DNA of 64,000 nucleotides, taken from positions 1 to 64,000 of the forward strand of contig JAEZFW010000056.1 in assembly GCA_023417315.1 (NCBI GenBank), read 5' to 3'. The stretch's first letter is position 1, and every line of letters begins with the position of its first letter. The notes under the pieces were generated by a model that was given only the letters and a program-made list of their open reading frames with translations, did not search any database and was not told where the DNA came from. This DNA comes from Pseudomonadota bacterium (GTDB lineage Bacteria; Pseudomonadota; Gammaproteobacteria; Steroidobacterales; Steroidobacteraceae). Position numbers and translations under genes: made by a program. This document shows positions 33,179 to 42,334 of this stretch, piece by piece.

Positions 33179-34408
33179 TCAGCCCCCGTTGACTCTCGAG
33201 ATCATTTCCCACATCGGCAACATGACGCCCAGCGCGAGCACGCATACGATGGCGCCGACGGCGATCACGAGGGTCGGTTCGATGGCGGCGCTCAGGTTCT
33301 TGAGCTTGTAGTCGACTTCGCGCTCGTAGAAATCGGCGATCTCATCGAGCAGTGCGGGTAGATCGCCCGTCTCTTCGCCAATAGCCATCATCTGCACGAC
33401 GAGCGGGGGGAACAGACCGATCGATGCGGCGCCACGGCTCAGCGGATCGCCGCGCTCCACTGCTTCACGCAGTCGAACGATGCGCTCCGCCATGCACACG
33501 TTACCCGCCGATGACGCTATGACTTTCAATGTCTGAATGACAGGCATGCCCGCGCCCAATGAGATCGCGAGAGAGCGCGTGACACGAGCCAGAATGCCTT
33601 CATGTGTGACTTGGCCGACGGCTGGAAGTCGCAAGCGTAGCTTGTCCCAGAGGAAGCGTCCCTTCTCGGTGTGGAGGTACTGCCGTGCTGCAACGATTCC
33701 GAGGAAGAGAGCTCCGAGGAGCACGTGCCAGTAACTCTGCGCAAACTCGGATACACCGATAATGATGCGTGTCGGCCATGGGATGTTGTCGCCCAGGGCC
33801 TTGAACAACGGAGCGAACTTCGGAATGACGAATGTCGTGAGCACACCGATCGCGATCGCGATCGTGCACATGACGATCAGCGGATAGCGCATTGCGGCTT
33901 TGATACGGTCCTTCATTTCTTGATCCTGCGCGAGATACTCCGCCAGCCGTTTGAAGGATGCTTCCAACGTACCGGTTTCCTCGCCTACCTTGACGATGCT
34001 GATGTAAAGCGTGGGGAAGATCTTGGGATGGCGAGCGAGACTTCCGGCCAAGTCTCGGCCGCCCTCGAGGTCCTTCAATACCTCTTCCAGTGTTTCTCTC
34101 AGCACCACATTGTGCGTCGATGCAGCCAGGCCTTTGATTCCGCGCAACAGCGGAATGCCCGACTTGGTGATCGTGTACATCTGCCGCGAGAACATCACGA
34201 GGTCTGCGATCTTCGGCGCGCCGACGCCGAACCGCCGCAACGCGCGCATCACGTCGTCGTCTTTCTTCGGGGTCGCAGCTTTGATCTGAATCGGCGTGAT
34301 GCCATTGCCGATGAGTCGTGAAGCGACGCTGTCTGGACTATCGCCTTCCATGAGGCCGCTCGCGAGCTCGCCACGACGCGATCGACCGGTGTAGGTAAAG
34401 ACGGGCAT
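33179..34408 (-). CDS. mshG: MshG, type II secretion GspF-like inner-membrane platform protein
   Basis: 409 residues with two GspF domains (starting near FSRQMYTITKSGIPLLRGI, and near RVTRSLAISLGAGMPVIQTL) and three membrane helices (RYPLIVMCTIAIAIGVLTTFVIPKF, HVLLGALFLGIVAA, LVIAVGAIVCVLALGVMLPMW). It anchors the assembly ATPase. It is downstream of mshE but separated by half-element R10 and about 125 bp, not tightly coupled. Confidence 0.93.
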   Translation of the reverse strand: MPVFTYTGRSRRGELASGLMEGDSPDSVASRLIGNGITPIQIKAATPKKDDDVMRALRRFGVGAPKIADLVMFSRQMYTITKSGIPLLRGIKGLAASTHNVVLRETLEEVLKDLEGGRDLAGSLARHPKIFPTLYISIVKVGEETGTLEASFKRLAEYLAQDQEMKDRIKAAMRYPLIVMCTIAIAIGVLTTFVIPKFAPLFKALGDNIPWPTRIIIGVSEFAQSYWHVLLGALFLGIVAARQYLHTEKGRFLWDKLRLRLPAVGQVTHEGILARVTRSLAISLGAGMPVIQTLKVIASSAGNVCMAERIVRLREAVERGDPLSRGAASIGLFPPLVVQMMAIGEETGDLPALLDEIADFYEREVDYKLKNLSAAIEPTLVIAVGAIVCVLALGVMLPMWEMISRVNGG

Positions 34409-34422
34409 GAAGTTGGGCTGCT

Positions 34423-34452
34423 GAGTTACTGGGTACTGGGTACTGGCCAGAG
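34423..34452. repeat. Half repeat R10 between mshG and mshE
   Basis: A single arm: GAGTTACTGGGTACTGGGTA then CTGGCCAGAG. This is two full GGGTACT-type 7-mers plus the inner CAGAG motif. The expected complementary arm to the right (34500-34530) is not recognisable, so the element is incomplete or decayed. Confidence 0.75.
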
Positions 34453-34532
34453 CGCGGCTGTGCCGCGCAAGCCGAGCTGGCGCGTAACAGCTCTCTGCCC
34501 GGCATCTATCAACAGGCGACTGTCAACCAAGC

Positions 34533-36341
34533 TCATAGCGCTTTCACTCGCTTCGTCTCTGCGAGCACGTCTTCGAGCAAGGAATCCGTTTCAGCTTGGG
34601 ATACCAGCTCAACTTCGGGGAGCTCGGGTTCGCTCTCATCCAGTCCCACGGTGATTGCCATGGCTTCCGCGACACTCGTCGTGCCGTTTGCAACCAGTTC
34701 GAGAGCCGCGTCGGCGAGTGTGGTGAAATCTTCGCGCTTTCGAACCAGCTCTGCGAACTCGATCGCATCCCCACGCCGAATGGCGTCAGCGAGGGGTCGG
34801 TCGAGCTCGAGCATTTCGTAGATCGCTGCGCGGCCGCGATAGCCTGTCAGGTTGCAGTACGTGCACCCGACGCCCATCTGGAAATTCATTTCCGAGATCT
34901 TCGTCATGTCTGCGTGCGCATAGAGCCACGCGCGCTCTTGCGGATTGGGCTCGGTCGGTTGCGCGCAGTTGTCGCAGACGCGGCGTACAAGGCGTTGCGC
35001 GACGATGCCGTGGACGGCGGCGGCGATCATGTAGCCGGCCGCGCCCATATCGAGCAGACGATGCACGGTTGCGACCGCATTCATCGTATGCAGCGTCGAG
35101 AACACGAGATGTCCGGTGATTGCCGCGCGCAAGCCGATATCCACGGTCTCTTGATCGCGCATTTCACCGACCAGAATCACGTCCGGATCTTGGCGCAGCG
35201 TCGTGCGCAGCACGCGGGCGAAATCCAAGCCGATCTTTTGATTGATTTGCACTTGATTGACGCGATCGAGACGGTACTCGACCGGGTCTTCCACGGTGAT
35301 GATCTTCGTATCGGCTTGATTGAGGTGATTCAATGCCGAATACAGCGTCGTCGTCTTGCCGCTTCCTGTCGGTCCTGTCACGAGCACCATCCCGGCGCTG
35401 CGCGAGATCAGATCACGAAAGCGCTCGAGCATCTTCGGCGACATGCCGAGCTTGTCCATGGTCATGAGGCTGGCCGATTGATCGAGCAGGCGCATCACCA
35501 CCGACTCTCCATACTGCGTCGGCATGGTCGACAGTCGCACGTCGATGGTCTTGTCCTTGACCTTGAGCGAGAAGCGACCGTCCTGCGGCAGTCTTTTTTC
35601 CGCGATGTCCAAGCCGCTCATCAGCTTCAGTCGTGTGATCAGGGCGCTCGCAACGCGACGACCGTCGATTTTCTGCTCCTGCAAGATGCCATCCACGCGC
35701 TGTCGCACGCGCAGCACGTTCTCACCGGGTTCGATGTGAAGGTCCGAGGCGCGCACCTGAACCGCGTCCTGGAACATCGTCTGAATCAGACGAATCACCG
35801 GCGCGTCCGGCGATCCTTCGTCCGCGCTCAACTGTTCGAGATCGATATCGCCCTCGCGCAGTTCTTCGCGCACTTCCTGCGCAATCGAGGCAATCTCATC
35901 CGTGCGGCGATATACGATGTCGACGGTCTTTAGAAGATCGGATTCTTTGACGAGCGCGATGCGCAGCGGTTGCTTGAGGCGATTCGCCAGCTCGTCGTAC
36001 GCCATGAGATCGGTCGGGTCCGCCATGCCGACGAGCAGGCCACGCGCATCTGATTGCAGCACCAGCGCGCGGAAGCGGCGCGCGTGCGTTTCCGGCAGCA
36101 TGCGTACGACGCTTTGATCGAGCGTCAATTGACGAACGTCGATGAAGGGAATCTGCAGGCTCTGTGCGAGAACCTCATTGATCTTCTCTTCGCGCACCAG
36201 CCCTAAGTCAGTGAGCACGCGCCCGAGCTTGCGACCCGTGCGCTTCTGTTCGGCGAGCGCTTGTTGCAATTGATCGTCAGAGATGACGTGCTGCTCGACG
36301 AGCAGCTCACCCAACCGAATTTTCTTGCGAGGTACCGTCAT
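34533..36341 (-). CDS. mshE: MshE, pilus extension ATPase with N-terminal MshEN domain
   Basis: 602 residues. The N-terminal MshEN region (about residues 7-57) reads IRLGELLVEQHVISDDQLQQ and continues ALAEQKRTGRKLGRVLTDLG. The paired RLG..L / KLG..L pattern is that of the cyclic-di-GMP-binding domain shown in Vibrio MshE. The C-terminal GspE domain has Walker A GPTGSGKTT, Asp box and Walker B region DPDVILVGEMRD, and a tetracysteine zinc motif (CDNC and CTYC). It powers pilus extension. The ATG is one base from repeat R11. Confidence 0.95.
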   Translation of the reverse strand: MTVPRKKIRLGELLVEQHVISDDQLQQALAEQKRTGRKLGRVLTDLGLVREEKINEVLAQSLQIPFIDVRQLTLDQSVVRMLPETHARRFRALVLQSDARGLLVGMADPTDLMAYDELANRLKQPLRIALVKESDLLKTVDIVYRRTDEIASIAQEVREELREGDIDLEQLSADEGSPDAPVIRLIQTMFQDAVQVRASDLHIEPGENVLRVRQRVDGILQEQKIDGRRVASALITRLKLMSGLDIAEKRLPQDGRFSLKVKDKTIDVRLSTMPTQYGESVVMRLLDQSASLMTMDKLGMSPKMLERFRDLISRSAGMVLVTGPTGSGKTTTLYSALNHLNQADTKIITVEDPVEYRLDRVNQVQINQKIGLDFARVLRTTLRQDPDVILVGEMRDQETVDIGLRAAITGHLVFSTLHTMNAVATVHRLLDMGAAGYMIAAAVHGIVAQRLVRRVCDNCAQPTEPNPQERAWLYAHADMTKISEMNFQMGVGCTYCNLTGYRGRAAIYEMLELDRPLADAIRRGDAIEFAELVRKREDFTTLADAALELVANGTTSVAEAMAITVGLDESEPELPEVELVSQAETDSLLEDVLAETKRVKAL

Positions 36342-36377
36342 AGGTTACAGGCTACGGACGACAGGCTACGGCCAGAG
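36342..36377. repeat. Half repeat R11 between mshE and mshL
   Basis: A single arm: AGGTTACAGGCTACGG, ACGACAGGCTACGG, then CCAGAG. The unit is AGGCTACGG-like. There is no complementary right arm in the 20 bp before mshL. It occupies the place where mshM and mshN lie in Vibrio. Confidence 0.7.
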
Positions 36378-36394
36378 ACAATCCAGCGCGTGGG

Positions 36395-38017
36395 TCACTT
36401 CACCAGTTCTCCTTTTCTCGCGAGCGCCTCGATGCGATCGACTGGCTCTTGCACAAGGTGAGTCCAGTCGTCTTCGTCAGAAATCACGAGCGGCCGCAAC
36501 AGAATCACGAGCTCCGTCGTGGTCATCTGATCTCGCTCGCTTCGAAACAATCGACCGAGTCCAGGGAGGCTGCCCAGCACCGGCATTTTGTAGTCCTGCC
36601 TGCGTCGCGATTCGCGCATCAATCCTCCGATCACGATGATTTGTCCGCTGCGCGCTTTGACGATGCTGTCCGACTCGCGCACTTGACTTAGTGCAAGCGG
36701 CAGAGAATCGACGCTGCCCCGCACCGACAAGGTCTTCTGTTGATCGTCGACTTCGCTGATCGTCGGGTGGATGTGCAGGATCACGCGTCCGTCTTCACCG
36801 ATCTGAGGCGTCACATCCAACGCGACACCCGAGAAGAAGGGAGTAAGCTCATACTCGACGCTCGTAACGGTTCCAAAGCCGGCCGAGGTGGTGTCGCTTT
36901 CGACGCCGGTGACGAAGAACTCGTCGGTACCTGCCTTAATGATCGCCTTCTGGTTGTGCAGCGTCGAAACGCGAGGACTCGAGAGCACGCGTGTTCGGCC
37001 TTGCAGTCCAAGCAGCTCGATGTAGGCATTGAAGTCGGTGAAGTCGGCCGCGAGCGTAAACGCGCCGCCCAGCGTGTCGGTGATGAACCCGCTGATTGGA
37101 TTGCCCGGCGCGACGACGACCGGGGTATCGCTCGGTGCCAGCGGATTGCCATCGAACCCACCCGGCGGAGTGTGCTGCCCGAGGGTGTACGTCTTGTTGC
37201 CGTCGGTGAGTACTGCTGTCCAGTTGATACCCGCCTGGTACGCGTCGCTGAGCTCGACTTCCACGACCTTCGCTTCGAGTACCACTTGACGCGTCACTGT
37301 GTTCTGCGTCTTTTTCAGGTAGTCGGCTACATCGCGCAGCTCCGTCGGTAACGCACGGACGACGATCATTCCAGACTGCGGATTGATGACAACGCTGCGG
37401 CCGTTTTGAGCTTCCCCTTCCGCTGCAGGGGTTGTTGCGCCAATGAGTGATCGCAGATCTACTTCAATGCGCTTCCAAAAGTCGGAGTCGTTTCGCGTCA
37501 TGACGGACGTGCCCGTGACATCGACAGGGGCGTTGCCATCCGCAACCGGTGCGGCCCCAGAGCCGCTGCTATCTTCGCGCTGGCTGACTTGCCCCGAGCT
37601 GACGCGAGTGCGAGAGACGCCGAAACGTTGCAGGTCGAGATAGTTGAGCTGGAAGATGCGCGACTGGATCGTCGCAGGTAGCACCAAGAATCCTGTGCTC
37701 ACTCGTCGATAGTCGTAGCCATAGAGGTCGCGCACGGCTTCGAGCGCTTCCTCGACCGTCACTTGCTTCAGCTTGAGCGAGATGCGGCCGGACACTTGCG
37801 GGTCCACGAGCATGTTGTACGGCGTACCGTCGACGAGCCCCATGAAGAACGCACGCGCGGGCGCATCTTCCACGTTGACGTCGAAGCGCATCGTGCGCAC
37901 TGCAGAAGGTGGTGTCGCATCCGTCTGCGCACTGAGCGGAGTAGAAGGGCAGCCAGCCGCCACCGCGAGTGTGAGCAGCAGTGCACGAGCGCCGTATCCG
38001 GATCGAGCGATCATCAT
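36395..38017 (-). CDS. mshL: MshL, outer-membrane secretin of the MSHA pilus
   Basis: 540 residues. N-terminal signal (ALLLTLAVAAGCPSTPLSAQ), an STN-like short domain (EDAPARAFFMGLVDGTPYNMLVDPQVSGRISL), a secretin N1 domain (NSVVINPQSGMIVVRALPTELRDVADYL region), and the C-terminal secretin barrel with VLSSPRVSTLHNQKAIIKAGTDEFFVTG and VPGLGRLFRSERD-like segments. It forms the outer-membrane pore through which the pilus exits. It is preceded by mshK with a 4-nt overlap. Confidence 0.92.
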   Translation of the reverse strand: MMIARSGYGARALLLTLAVAAGCPSTPLSAQTDATPPSAVRTMRFDVNVEDAPARAFFMGLVDGTPYNMLVDPQVSGRISLKLKQVTVEEALEAVRDLYGYDYRRVSTGFLVLPATIQSRIFQLNYLDLQRFGVSRTRVSSGQVSQREDSSGSGAAPVADGNAPVDVTGTSVMTRNDSDFWKRIEVDLRSLIGATTPAAEGEAQNGRSVVINPQSGMIVVRALPTELRDVADYLKKTQNTVTRQVVLEAKVVEVELSDAYQAGINWTAVLTDGNKTYTLGQHTPPGGFDGNPLAPSDTPVVVAPGNPISGFITDTLGGAFTLAADFTDFNAYIELLGLQGRTRVLSSPRVSTLHNQKAIIKAGTDEFFVTGVESDTTSAGFGTVTSVEYELTPFFSGVALDVTPQIGEDGRVILHIHPTISEVDDQQKTLSVRGSVDSLPLALSQVRESDSIVKARSGQIIVIGGLMRESRRRQDYKMPVLGSLPGLGRLFRSERDQMTTTELVILLRPLVISDEDDWTHLVQEPVDRIEALARKGELVK

Positions 38018-38364
38018 TGCTCCTCTCCCGCAGCGACATTCGAGCGTACGGCGACTCTTTCGTCCGCGAGGCGGGCCGTCTCGGTGCGTCCTGCACGCGT
38101 ATATACAATGGAGTCAGCGTGGATCTCTTCGATGCGCGTATCGCCAATACGATCGCCAGCGCGCACCACTTTCCCGTTGACGATCGCAAGCAAGCGATCT
38201 TCTGCGCTCAGGATCGCTTCCAATCGGACGCCCTTGTAAGCTTCGCGTCGGATCTCCTTCGCGTGCGCCGGGCGGGTTGGATCCATCAGTCGATCCGCCA
38301 TCGCGGCCTTGGCCGTGATGGTCAGCAGGAGCGTCGCGAGATAGGGATTGGTTAGGGGCTTCAT
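38014..38364 (-). CDS. mshK: MshK-like pilus protein
   Basis: 116 residues with a signal peptide (YLATLLLTITAKAAMA). The mature part begins DRLMDPTRPA, the typical start of MshK and PilP/GspC-like periplasmic proteins, followed by a small beta domain (LEAILSAEDRLLAIVNGKVVRAGDRIGDTRIEEI). It probably links the inner-membrane complex to the secretin MshL. The 4-nt overlap with mshL indicates coupling. Confidence 0.85.
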   Translation of the reverse strand: MKPLTNPYLATLLLTITAKAAMADRLMDPTRPAHAKEIRREAYKGVRLEAILSAEDRLLAIVNGKVVRAGDRIGDTRIEEIHADSIVYTRAGRTETARLADERVAVRSNVAAGEEQ

Positions 38365-38380
38365 AAGATACTCCGGCGTA

Positions 38381-39073
38381 TCACACGCCGATCCATTCCT
38401 TTTCCATGCTCAGTGTGCTGAGCTCGATGCGCACTCGATTGAGCGGATAGTCGACGGATAGCAGCTCGAGTCGCTTCCAATAGAACTGCCACGACAGTCC
38501 TTCGAGCGCGCGTAGATAAGCGAGAATGTCGAGATAACTACCTTCGATCACAATCTCGACGGGGTGCATGTAGGGACCCGTTGTCTCCTCATGGATATCG
38601 CGTGTGCCGATCTCGCTCCCTTGTGTGCTCGTCGTCTTTTGATCGCGCTGGGCGAGACCGGTGACGCGTTTGTTGTGGAGGCTGATGAGCTTGACGCCCT
38701 TCTGCCGGCTTAGAACATCGTGGATCACTTCCACCATGCGCTCCGGCGGAATGAGACCTGCAGAGTGCGAGCCGAGCTCTGCGTTGATCCCTTCGAGCTG
38801 AGCCGTGAGCTCTTTCTCGCGTGTGCGTGCGAGTGCGAGCGGATCGGTCGAACTTGCGTTCTCGGACGATTGCGCGGCCATGAGCATCGCTTCTTGAATG
38901 CCGGAAATTTCGGCCGTCATCGCGCGGCTTCTACTCTCGATCCGGTCTTGGATCGCGATCATCCAGATCATCACGATGGCCGCCGCAACCGCAGCGGCCA
39001 CGAGCACACGCTCGCGCAAGCTCATCGCGTTGAACTTGGCTGTACTCTGCTCGAGCGCCGGCGGAAGCTTCAT
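38381..39073 (-). CDS. mshJ: MshJ-like inner-membrane pilus protein (PilO-type)
   Basis: 230 residues from the ATG at 39073, whose ATGA overlaps the upstream stop; the frame is open far upstream but without family similarity. One N-terminal membrane helix (RVLVAAAVAAAIVMIWMIAIQDRI), a coiled-coil stretch (TREKELTAQLEGINAELGSH), then a ferredoxin-like domain (HPVEIVIEGSYLDILAYLRALEGLSWQFYWKRLELL). It is the PilO-type partner of the following PilN-like protein in the alignment subcomplex. Confidence 0.87.
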   Translation of the reverse strand: MKLPPALEQSTAKFNAMSLRERVLVAAAVAAAIVMIWMIAIQDRIESRSRAMTAEISGIQEAMLMAAQSSENASSTDPLALARTREKELTAQLEGINAELGSHSAGLIPPERMVEVIHDVLSRQKGVKLISLHNKRVTGLAQRDQKTTSTQGSEIGTRDIHEETTGPYMHPVEIVIEGSYLDILAYLRALEGLSWQFYWKRLELLSVDYPLNRVRIELSTLSMEKEWIGV

Positions 39074-39723
39074 GAGGAAGCCTCCTGGGGCGCGCTTGGA
39101 GGAAGCGAGGTACTGCCGGCTCGGAAGCGAACGAGGGTGGAGGTGCGTGGCTTCTTCTGCTCGCCGTCGTCCTGCTCGTAGACGGGTCGCGAGATGATGA
39201 AGTCGTCGAATCGCGTGCCGGAGAGCACGTCGTCCGCCGCGAGGCTGCGCAGATACTCCGGGACCAGATCCGGGTCGATCGTCGAGCCCGAGAGCATCAT
39301 TGCGCCATTCGTGCCGGACAAGTGCATCGTGTCGATCCACAAGCCATCCACATGACGCCGTGCTAGCGCTTCGAGTCGCGGAGCGAATCCGACCGTGGTC
39401 CCGGCTGCGCCGCTTCGTAGCAGCTCCAGCGCGCGAGCACGTTCTTGCAGGCGGCGATCGAGCTGCTGCACCCGAGCTTCGATCGCCTCGACGGGCTCAT
39501 GCTCGGCGCCTGCTGCGAGCAAGCTCTCTTGCTCCTGTTGCTGCGCGCGGAGCACGGCAACTTCCGCGTCGAGTTTCTCGAGGCGCAGGCTCGCACTGAT
39601 CGAAACAGCGCCGAGCGCGAATACCAAGACGATCAGGCACATGAACGCGATCCCAGCCGAGAACGGCTTGCGTTCCTCGCTGAGAATCGGCTGGTAGAGG
39701 TTGATTTGCTGGCGCATAGTCAA
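39070..39723 (-). CDS. PilN-domain pilus assembly protein
   Basis: 217 residues. A short cytoplasmic N-terminus begins MRQQINLYQP, the segment that PilN proteins use to bind PilM. One membrane helix follows (GIAFMCLIVLVFALGAVSISASL), then a coiled coil (KLDAEVAVLRAQQQEQESLLAAGAEHEPVEAIEARVQQLDRRLQE) and a small domain. It lies between MshI and MshJ, overlapping both by 4 nt. In some msh clusters the equivalent gene is called mshI2. Confidence 0.87.
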   Translation of the reverse strand: MTMRQQINLYQPILSEERKPFSAGIAFMCLIVLVFALGAVSISASLRLEKLDAEVAVLRAQQQEQESLLAAGAEHEPVEAIEARVQQLDRRLQERARALELLRSGAAGTTVGFAPRLEALARRHVDGLWIDTMHLSGTNGAMMLSGSTIDPDLVPEYLRSLAADDVLSGTRFDDFIISRPVYEQDDGEQKKPRTSTLVRFRAGSTSLPPSAPQEASS

Positions 39724-40664
39724 CCGCCCGAGACATCTGTGCGAAGCGCTGCGCCGAGTGCGAGTAGGCTGGACCAGTTCGTAGCGAACTCGCCTGCCTT
39801 GTAGACAGTCATGATCTCGCGCACATCCAGGACGTGAATGCGCAAGCTCGTCTCATTCTTGAGTGCATCAGCGAGCGATCGCGCTCGGTCATTAGCAGGT
39901 GCAATGACGAGATCACCGATAGGCGTCTGGTCGTACTGGCTCTCGTAGTAGTCGAGCGAACGTTGCAGCTCGAGGGCAAGCTGAGCCGGATCGATCTGCG
40001 TCTCTCGAGTCTGATCGTGAAAGGACGGGCGGCGGTTGGTGTCGATGCGGCGCGTGAGATACAGCACGCCTTGTCGGGTGATAACGAGCTGAGCGAAATT
40101 CTCGCTGAACGCGAGCACCGCGACGCCTTTAGCGTCCTGCGGCAACAGCGCGCTCACATTACGCAAGCACAGCTCTGGGATGTCGATCGCATCGAAGCTC
40201 TTAGTTGCAGGCTTCACGATGCTTGCGAGACGTTGCACCGCCGAATCGCGAGCCGCGACTGCAAACAGCATCTTCTGCTGCGTACGACGGGCAGGCTCCG
40301 GGATCTCGAACACATCGACGGCGGCTTCATCGACACTGAATGCGATCGCGTCACGCAGACGCCAGCGGATCGCAGCGCGCATTTCGGAGGGGAGCACCTC
40401 TGGAGCTTCGACTTGGACGACCTGGTAATCGTCGCCATCCACGACGGCGCACGCTTTGGCGCGCGCAGCGCCAAGCTTGTCCAAGCTTCCCTTGAGTATC
40501 GCGACCGCATCGCCCTCGTACACATGCGTCGCGCAGTGCTGCAGGAACGGTTTGCCTTCGGCTTCACGCGTTACTAACGCGAGCGAAAAGACACCTTCGC
40601 CGAATGCAATGCCGGCGCGACCGTGACCGTTCTTCGCTTTTCTGAACAAGGGCAACAAGGCCAT
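39720..40664 (-). CDS. mshI: MshI, PilM-like cytoplasmic ATPase-fold protein
   Basis: 314 residues from the ATG at 40664 (MALLPLFRKAK); the frame extends to 40874 without family-like sequence. Actin-like PilM fold: IAFGEGVFSLALVTREAEGKPFLQHCATHVYEG, then ALVDGDDYQ-type strands, ISRRIDTNRR-like region (YLTRRIDTNRRPSFHD), and DYYESQYDQTPIGDLVIAPAND. It would bind the N-terminal tail of the PilN-like protein. It is first in the leftward msh cluster. Confidence 0.87.
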   Translation of the reverse strand: MALLPLFRKAKNGHGRAGIAFGEGVFSLALVTREAEGKPFLQHCATHVYEGDAVAILKGSLDKLGAARAKACAVVDGDDYQVVQVEAPEVLPSEMRAAIRWRLRDAIAFSVDEAAVDVFEIPEPARRTQQKMLFAVAARDSAVQRLASIVKPATKSFDAIDIPELCLRNVSALLPQDAKGVAVLAFSENFAQLVITRQGVLYLTRRIDTNRRPSFHDQTRETQIDPAQLALELQRSLDYYESQYDQTPIGDLVIAPANDRARSLADALKNETSLRIHVLDVREIMTVYKAGEFATNWSSLLALGAALRTDVSGG

Positions 40665-41060
40665 CTCGCTTTGCTTGCGATGCTTGTTCCAGATAGCGGG
40701 ACTGCGCGCGGAAACTTGACGAAACAACAGGAGAACTGCGGACTGGCGCACACGAACGCTCGGGTTTGTGCGTAGGGCCGCCTCGGGGCATGGATTGGCC
40801 GTCTTTGCGGCAAAATGCTGCCGCTGTCGCTGCCTGCGTTCAGCTGCGAGACACATGGGGCGGGATACATTCATTGCATCTGCCGACAGCGGGGTGACGC
40901 GGGCGCGCGAATGCGTCTATATTCAGGTTTTCCCGGATGAGAATAGGCGGGCTCGAACGCGTCCAGACAATGGCTATCTGGTCGACCATTGGGCTACAAA
41001 CGCGTTTCGATGCCGGCGAGCGGTAACCGCATGTGCGGGGCCCAAAGGGGGGTGTGATCA
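40665..41060. other. Region upstream of mshI, about 400 bp
   Basis: This carries the promoter of the leftward msh cluster and of the rightward gene at 41061. A TATATT -10-like sequence is at 40918-40923 on the plus strand, with no clear -35. A short hairpin CCGCA-TG-TGCGG lies near 41027-41038. I looked for a cyclic-di-GMP riboswitch and saw no convincing match. No gene supported. Confidence 0.45.
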
Positions 41061-41375
41061 GTGATCAAAGCTTTGGCGACAGCGGGGTTGATTCTCGTGC
41101 TCGGTGTCGGCGCCACTTCGCGCTTGTTGGCGGCGGAGGAGGCGGCTGCATCCACATTCGTGTCTTTCTATTTCGAGGGCAGCTGCGACGAGCGCAACAA
41201 TCGGCTGTGGCTGAAGAATAGTCACACGTTCAAGACGATCGTCACTCGGCTTCGCTGGCGGGCGGCAGGCGGCAAGGACTTGAACGAAGAGTTCTATCCC
41301 GCTCCGAACTCGGTCCGAGAGATCGGTTGTGCTGCAGAAGCGGAGATTTTGAGCGCGGAGTACGCCGCCTTCTGA
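41061..41375 (+). CDS. Small secreted protein, unknown function
   Basis: 104 residues from a GTG start with AAAGGGGGG upstream. Signal peptide MIKALATAGLILVLGVGATSRLLA. The mature protein begins AEEAAASTFVSFYFEGSCDERNNRLWLKNSH and has two cysteines (C42 region and GCAAEA), possibly one disulfide. No domain recognised. Divergent from the msh cluster across 400 bp. Confidence 0.6.
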   Translation: MIKALATAGLILVLGVGATSRLLAAEEAAASTFVSFYFEGSCDERNNRLWLKNSHTFKTIVTRLRWRAAGGKDLNEEFYPAPNSVREIGCAAEAEILSAEYAAF

Positions 41376-41479
41376 GGCTTGCATACCGCTCGCCGCCCGG
41401 TTTTCCGGATATTCACTTCAGCGCATTTCTTCGTATGCTGTCGGCTCTGAGGTCATGAGCTGCTGCTACCCGCGATCCC

Positions 41480-42334
41480 ATGCCGACTCCCCATTCGTTG
41501 ACTCTCGGAAGCGGCGCGACCATTGCCGTTCATAGTTACGAGCCTGCCTCGATGCCCCGCGCCGCTGTCATCGTGCCGTGCGCGATGGGTGTCGCGCAGC
41601 GCTTTTATTCGCGATTCGCAGAGTGGTTGGCAGCGCAGGGTTATCTAGTCGTAACGTTCGACTATCGCGGCATCGGATTGTCTGCGCCCGCATCGTTACG
41701 TGGGTTCGAAGTCGATATCCTCGGTTGGGCGACTCAGGATTGCGCAGCTGTCATCGAGCTCGCGAAAGCTCAGCTTCCCGATCGGCCTCTATACTGGGTG
41801 GGCCATTCGCTCGGCGGTCAACTGCTCGGCCTCATTCCAAATCGTCACAAGATCGATCGCGTAATGACTGTGGCGACGGGTTCTGGTTACTGGTTAGAGA
41901 ACAGCTGGCCGACGAAGCGCGTCGTGTGGTGGTTATGGTTCGTCGTGGTTCCGATCGCGATCAAACTCGTCGGGTACTTCCCGGGCAAACGCATTCGCAA
42001 GGTGGGAGACCTGCCGAAAGGTGTGATGTCGCAATGGCGACGATGGTGTCTCGATCGCGAGTACGTCGTCGGCGCCGAGGGCGAGCACGTGCGCGCAGCT
42101 TATTCGTCCGTGACGACGCCGATCCTGTCGTTGTCGTTCAGTGACGATGAAATGATGTCGGCGCGCGGCGTGCGCTCACTGCATTCGCTTTATACGAGCG
42201 CACCGGTGGAGTATCGGCGCATCACTCCGCGCGAGATCGGCGTACGGCAGATCGGTCATTTCGGTTTCTTCCGGCCGCAGTTCGAGCAGACGCTCTGGCC
42301 GATCGTTAAGCAGTGGATCGAGAGTACTCGTTAG
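41480..42334 (+). CDS. Alpha/beta hydrolase
   Basis: 284 residues. Nucleophile elbow GHSLGG (S in WVGHSLGGQLLGL, about residue 113), preceded by VVTFDYRGIGLSAP, the typical strand/oxyanion region. An acid is likely in SFSDDEMMSARG and the catalytic histidine is in VRQIGHFGFFR (about residue 262). The layout resembles a serine-dependent esterase/hydrolase, COG4757-like. No signal peptide. Substrate unknown; it is followed by a long gene-free stretch. Confidence 0.85.
   Translation: MPTPHSLTLGSGATIAVHSYEPASMPRAAVIVPCAMGVAQRFYSRFAEWLAAQGYLVVTFDYRGIGLSAPASLRGFEVDILGWATQDCAAVIELAKAQLPDRPLYWVGHSLGGQLLGLIPNRHKIDRVMTVATGSGYWLENSWPTKRVVWWLWFVVVPIAIKLVGYFPGKRIRKVGDLPKGVMSQWRRWCLDREYVVGAEGEHVRAAYSSVTTPILSLSFSDDEMMSARGVRSLHSLYTSAPVEYRRITPREIGVRQIGHFGFFRPQFEQTLWPIVKQWIESTR

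Noticed and set aside
34596..35933. Rightward open frame opposite mshE (445 codons)
   Set aside because: Antisense to Walker-motif-containing mshE; composition is biased to His, Arg and Ala, no start context.
40665..41060. Cyclic-di-GMP riboswitch before the msh cluster
   Set aside because: I looked for the conserved GEMM core and its paired helices and found no convincing match by eye; a covariance-model search would decide.
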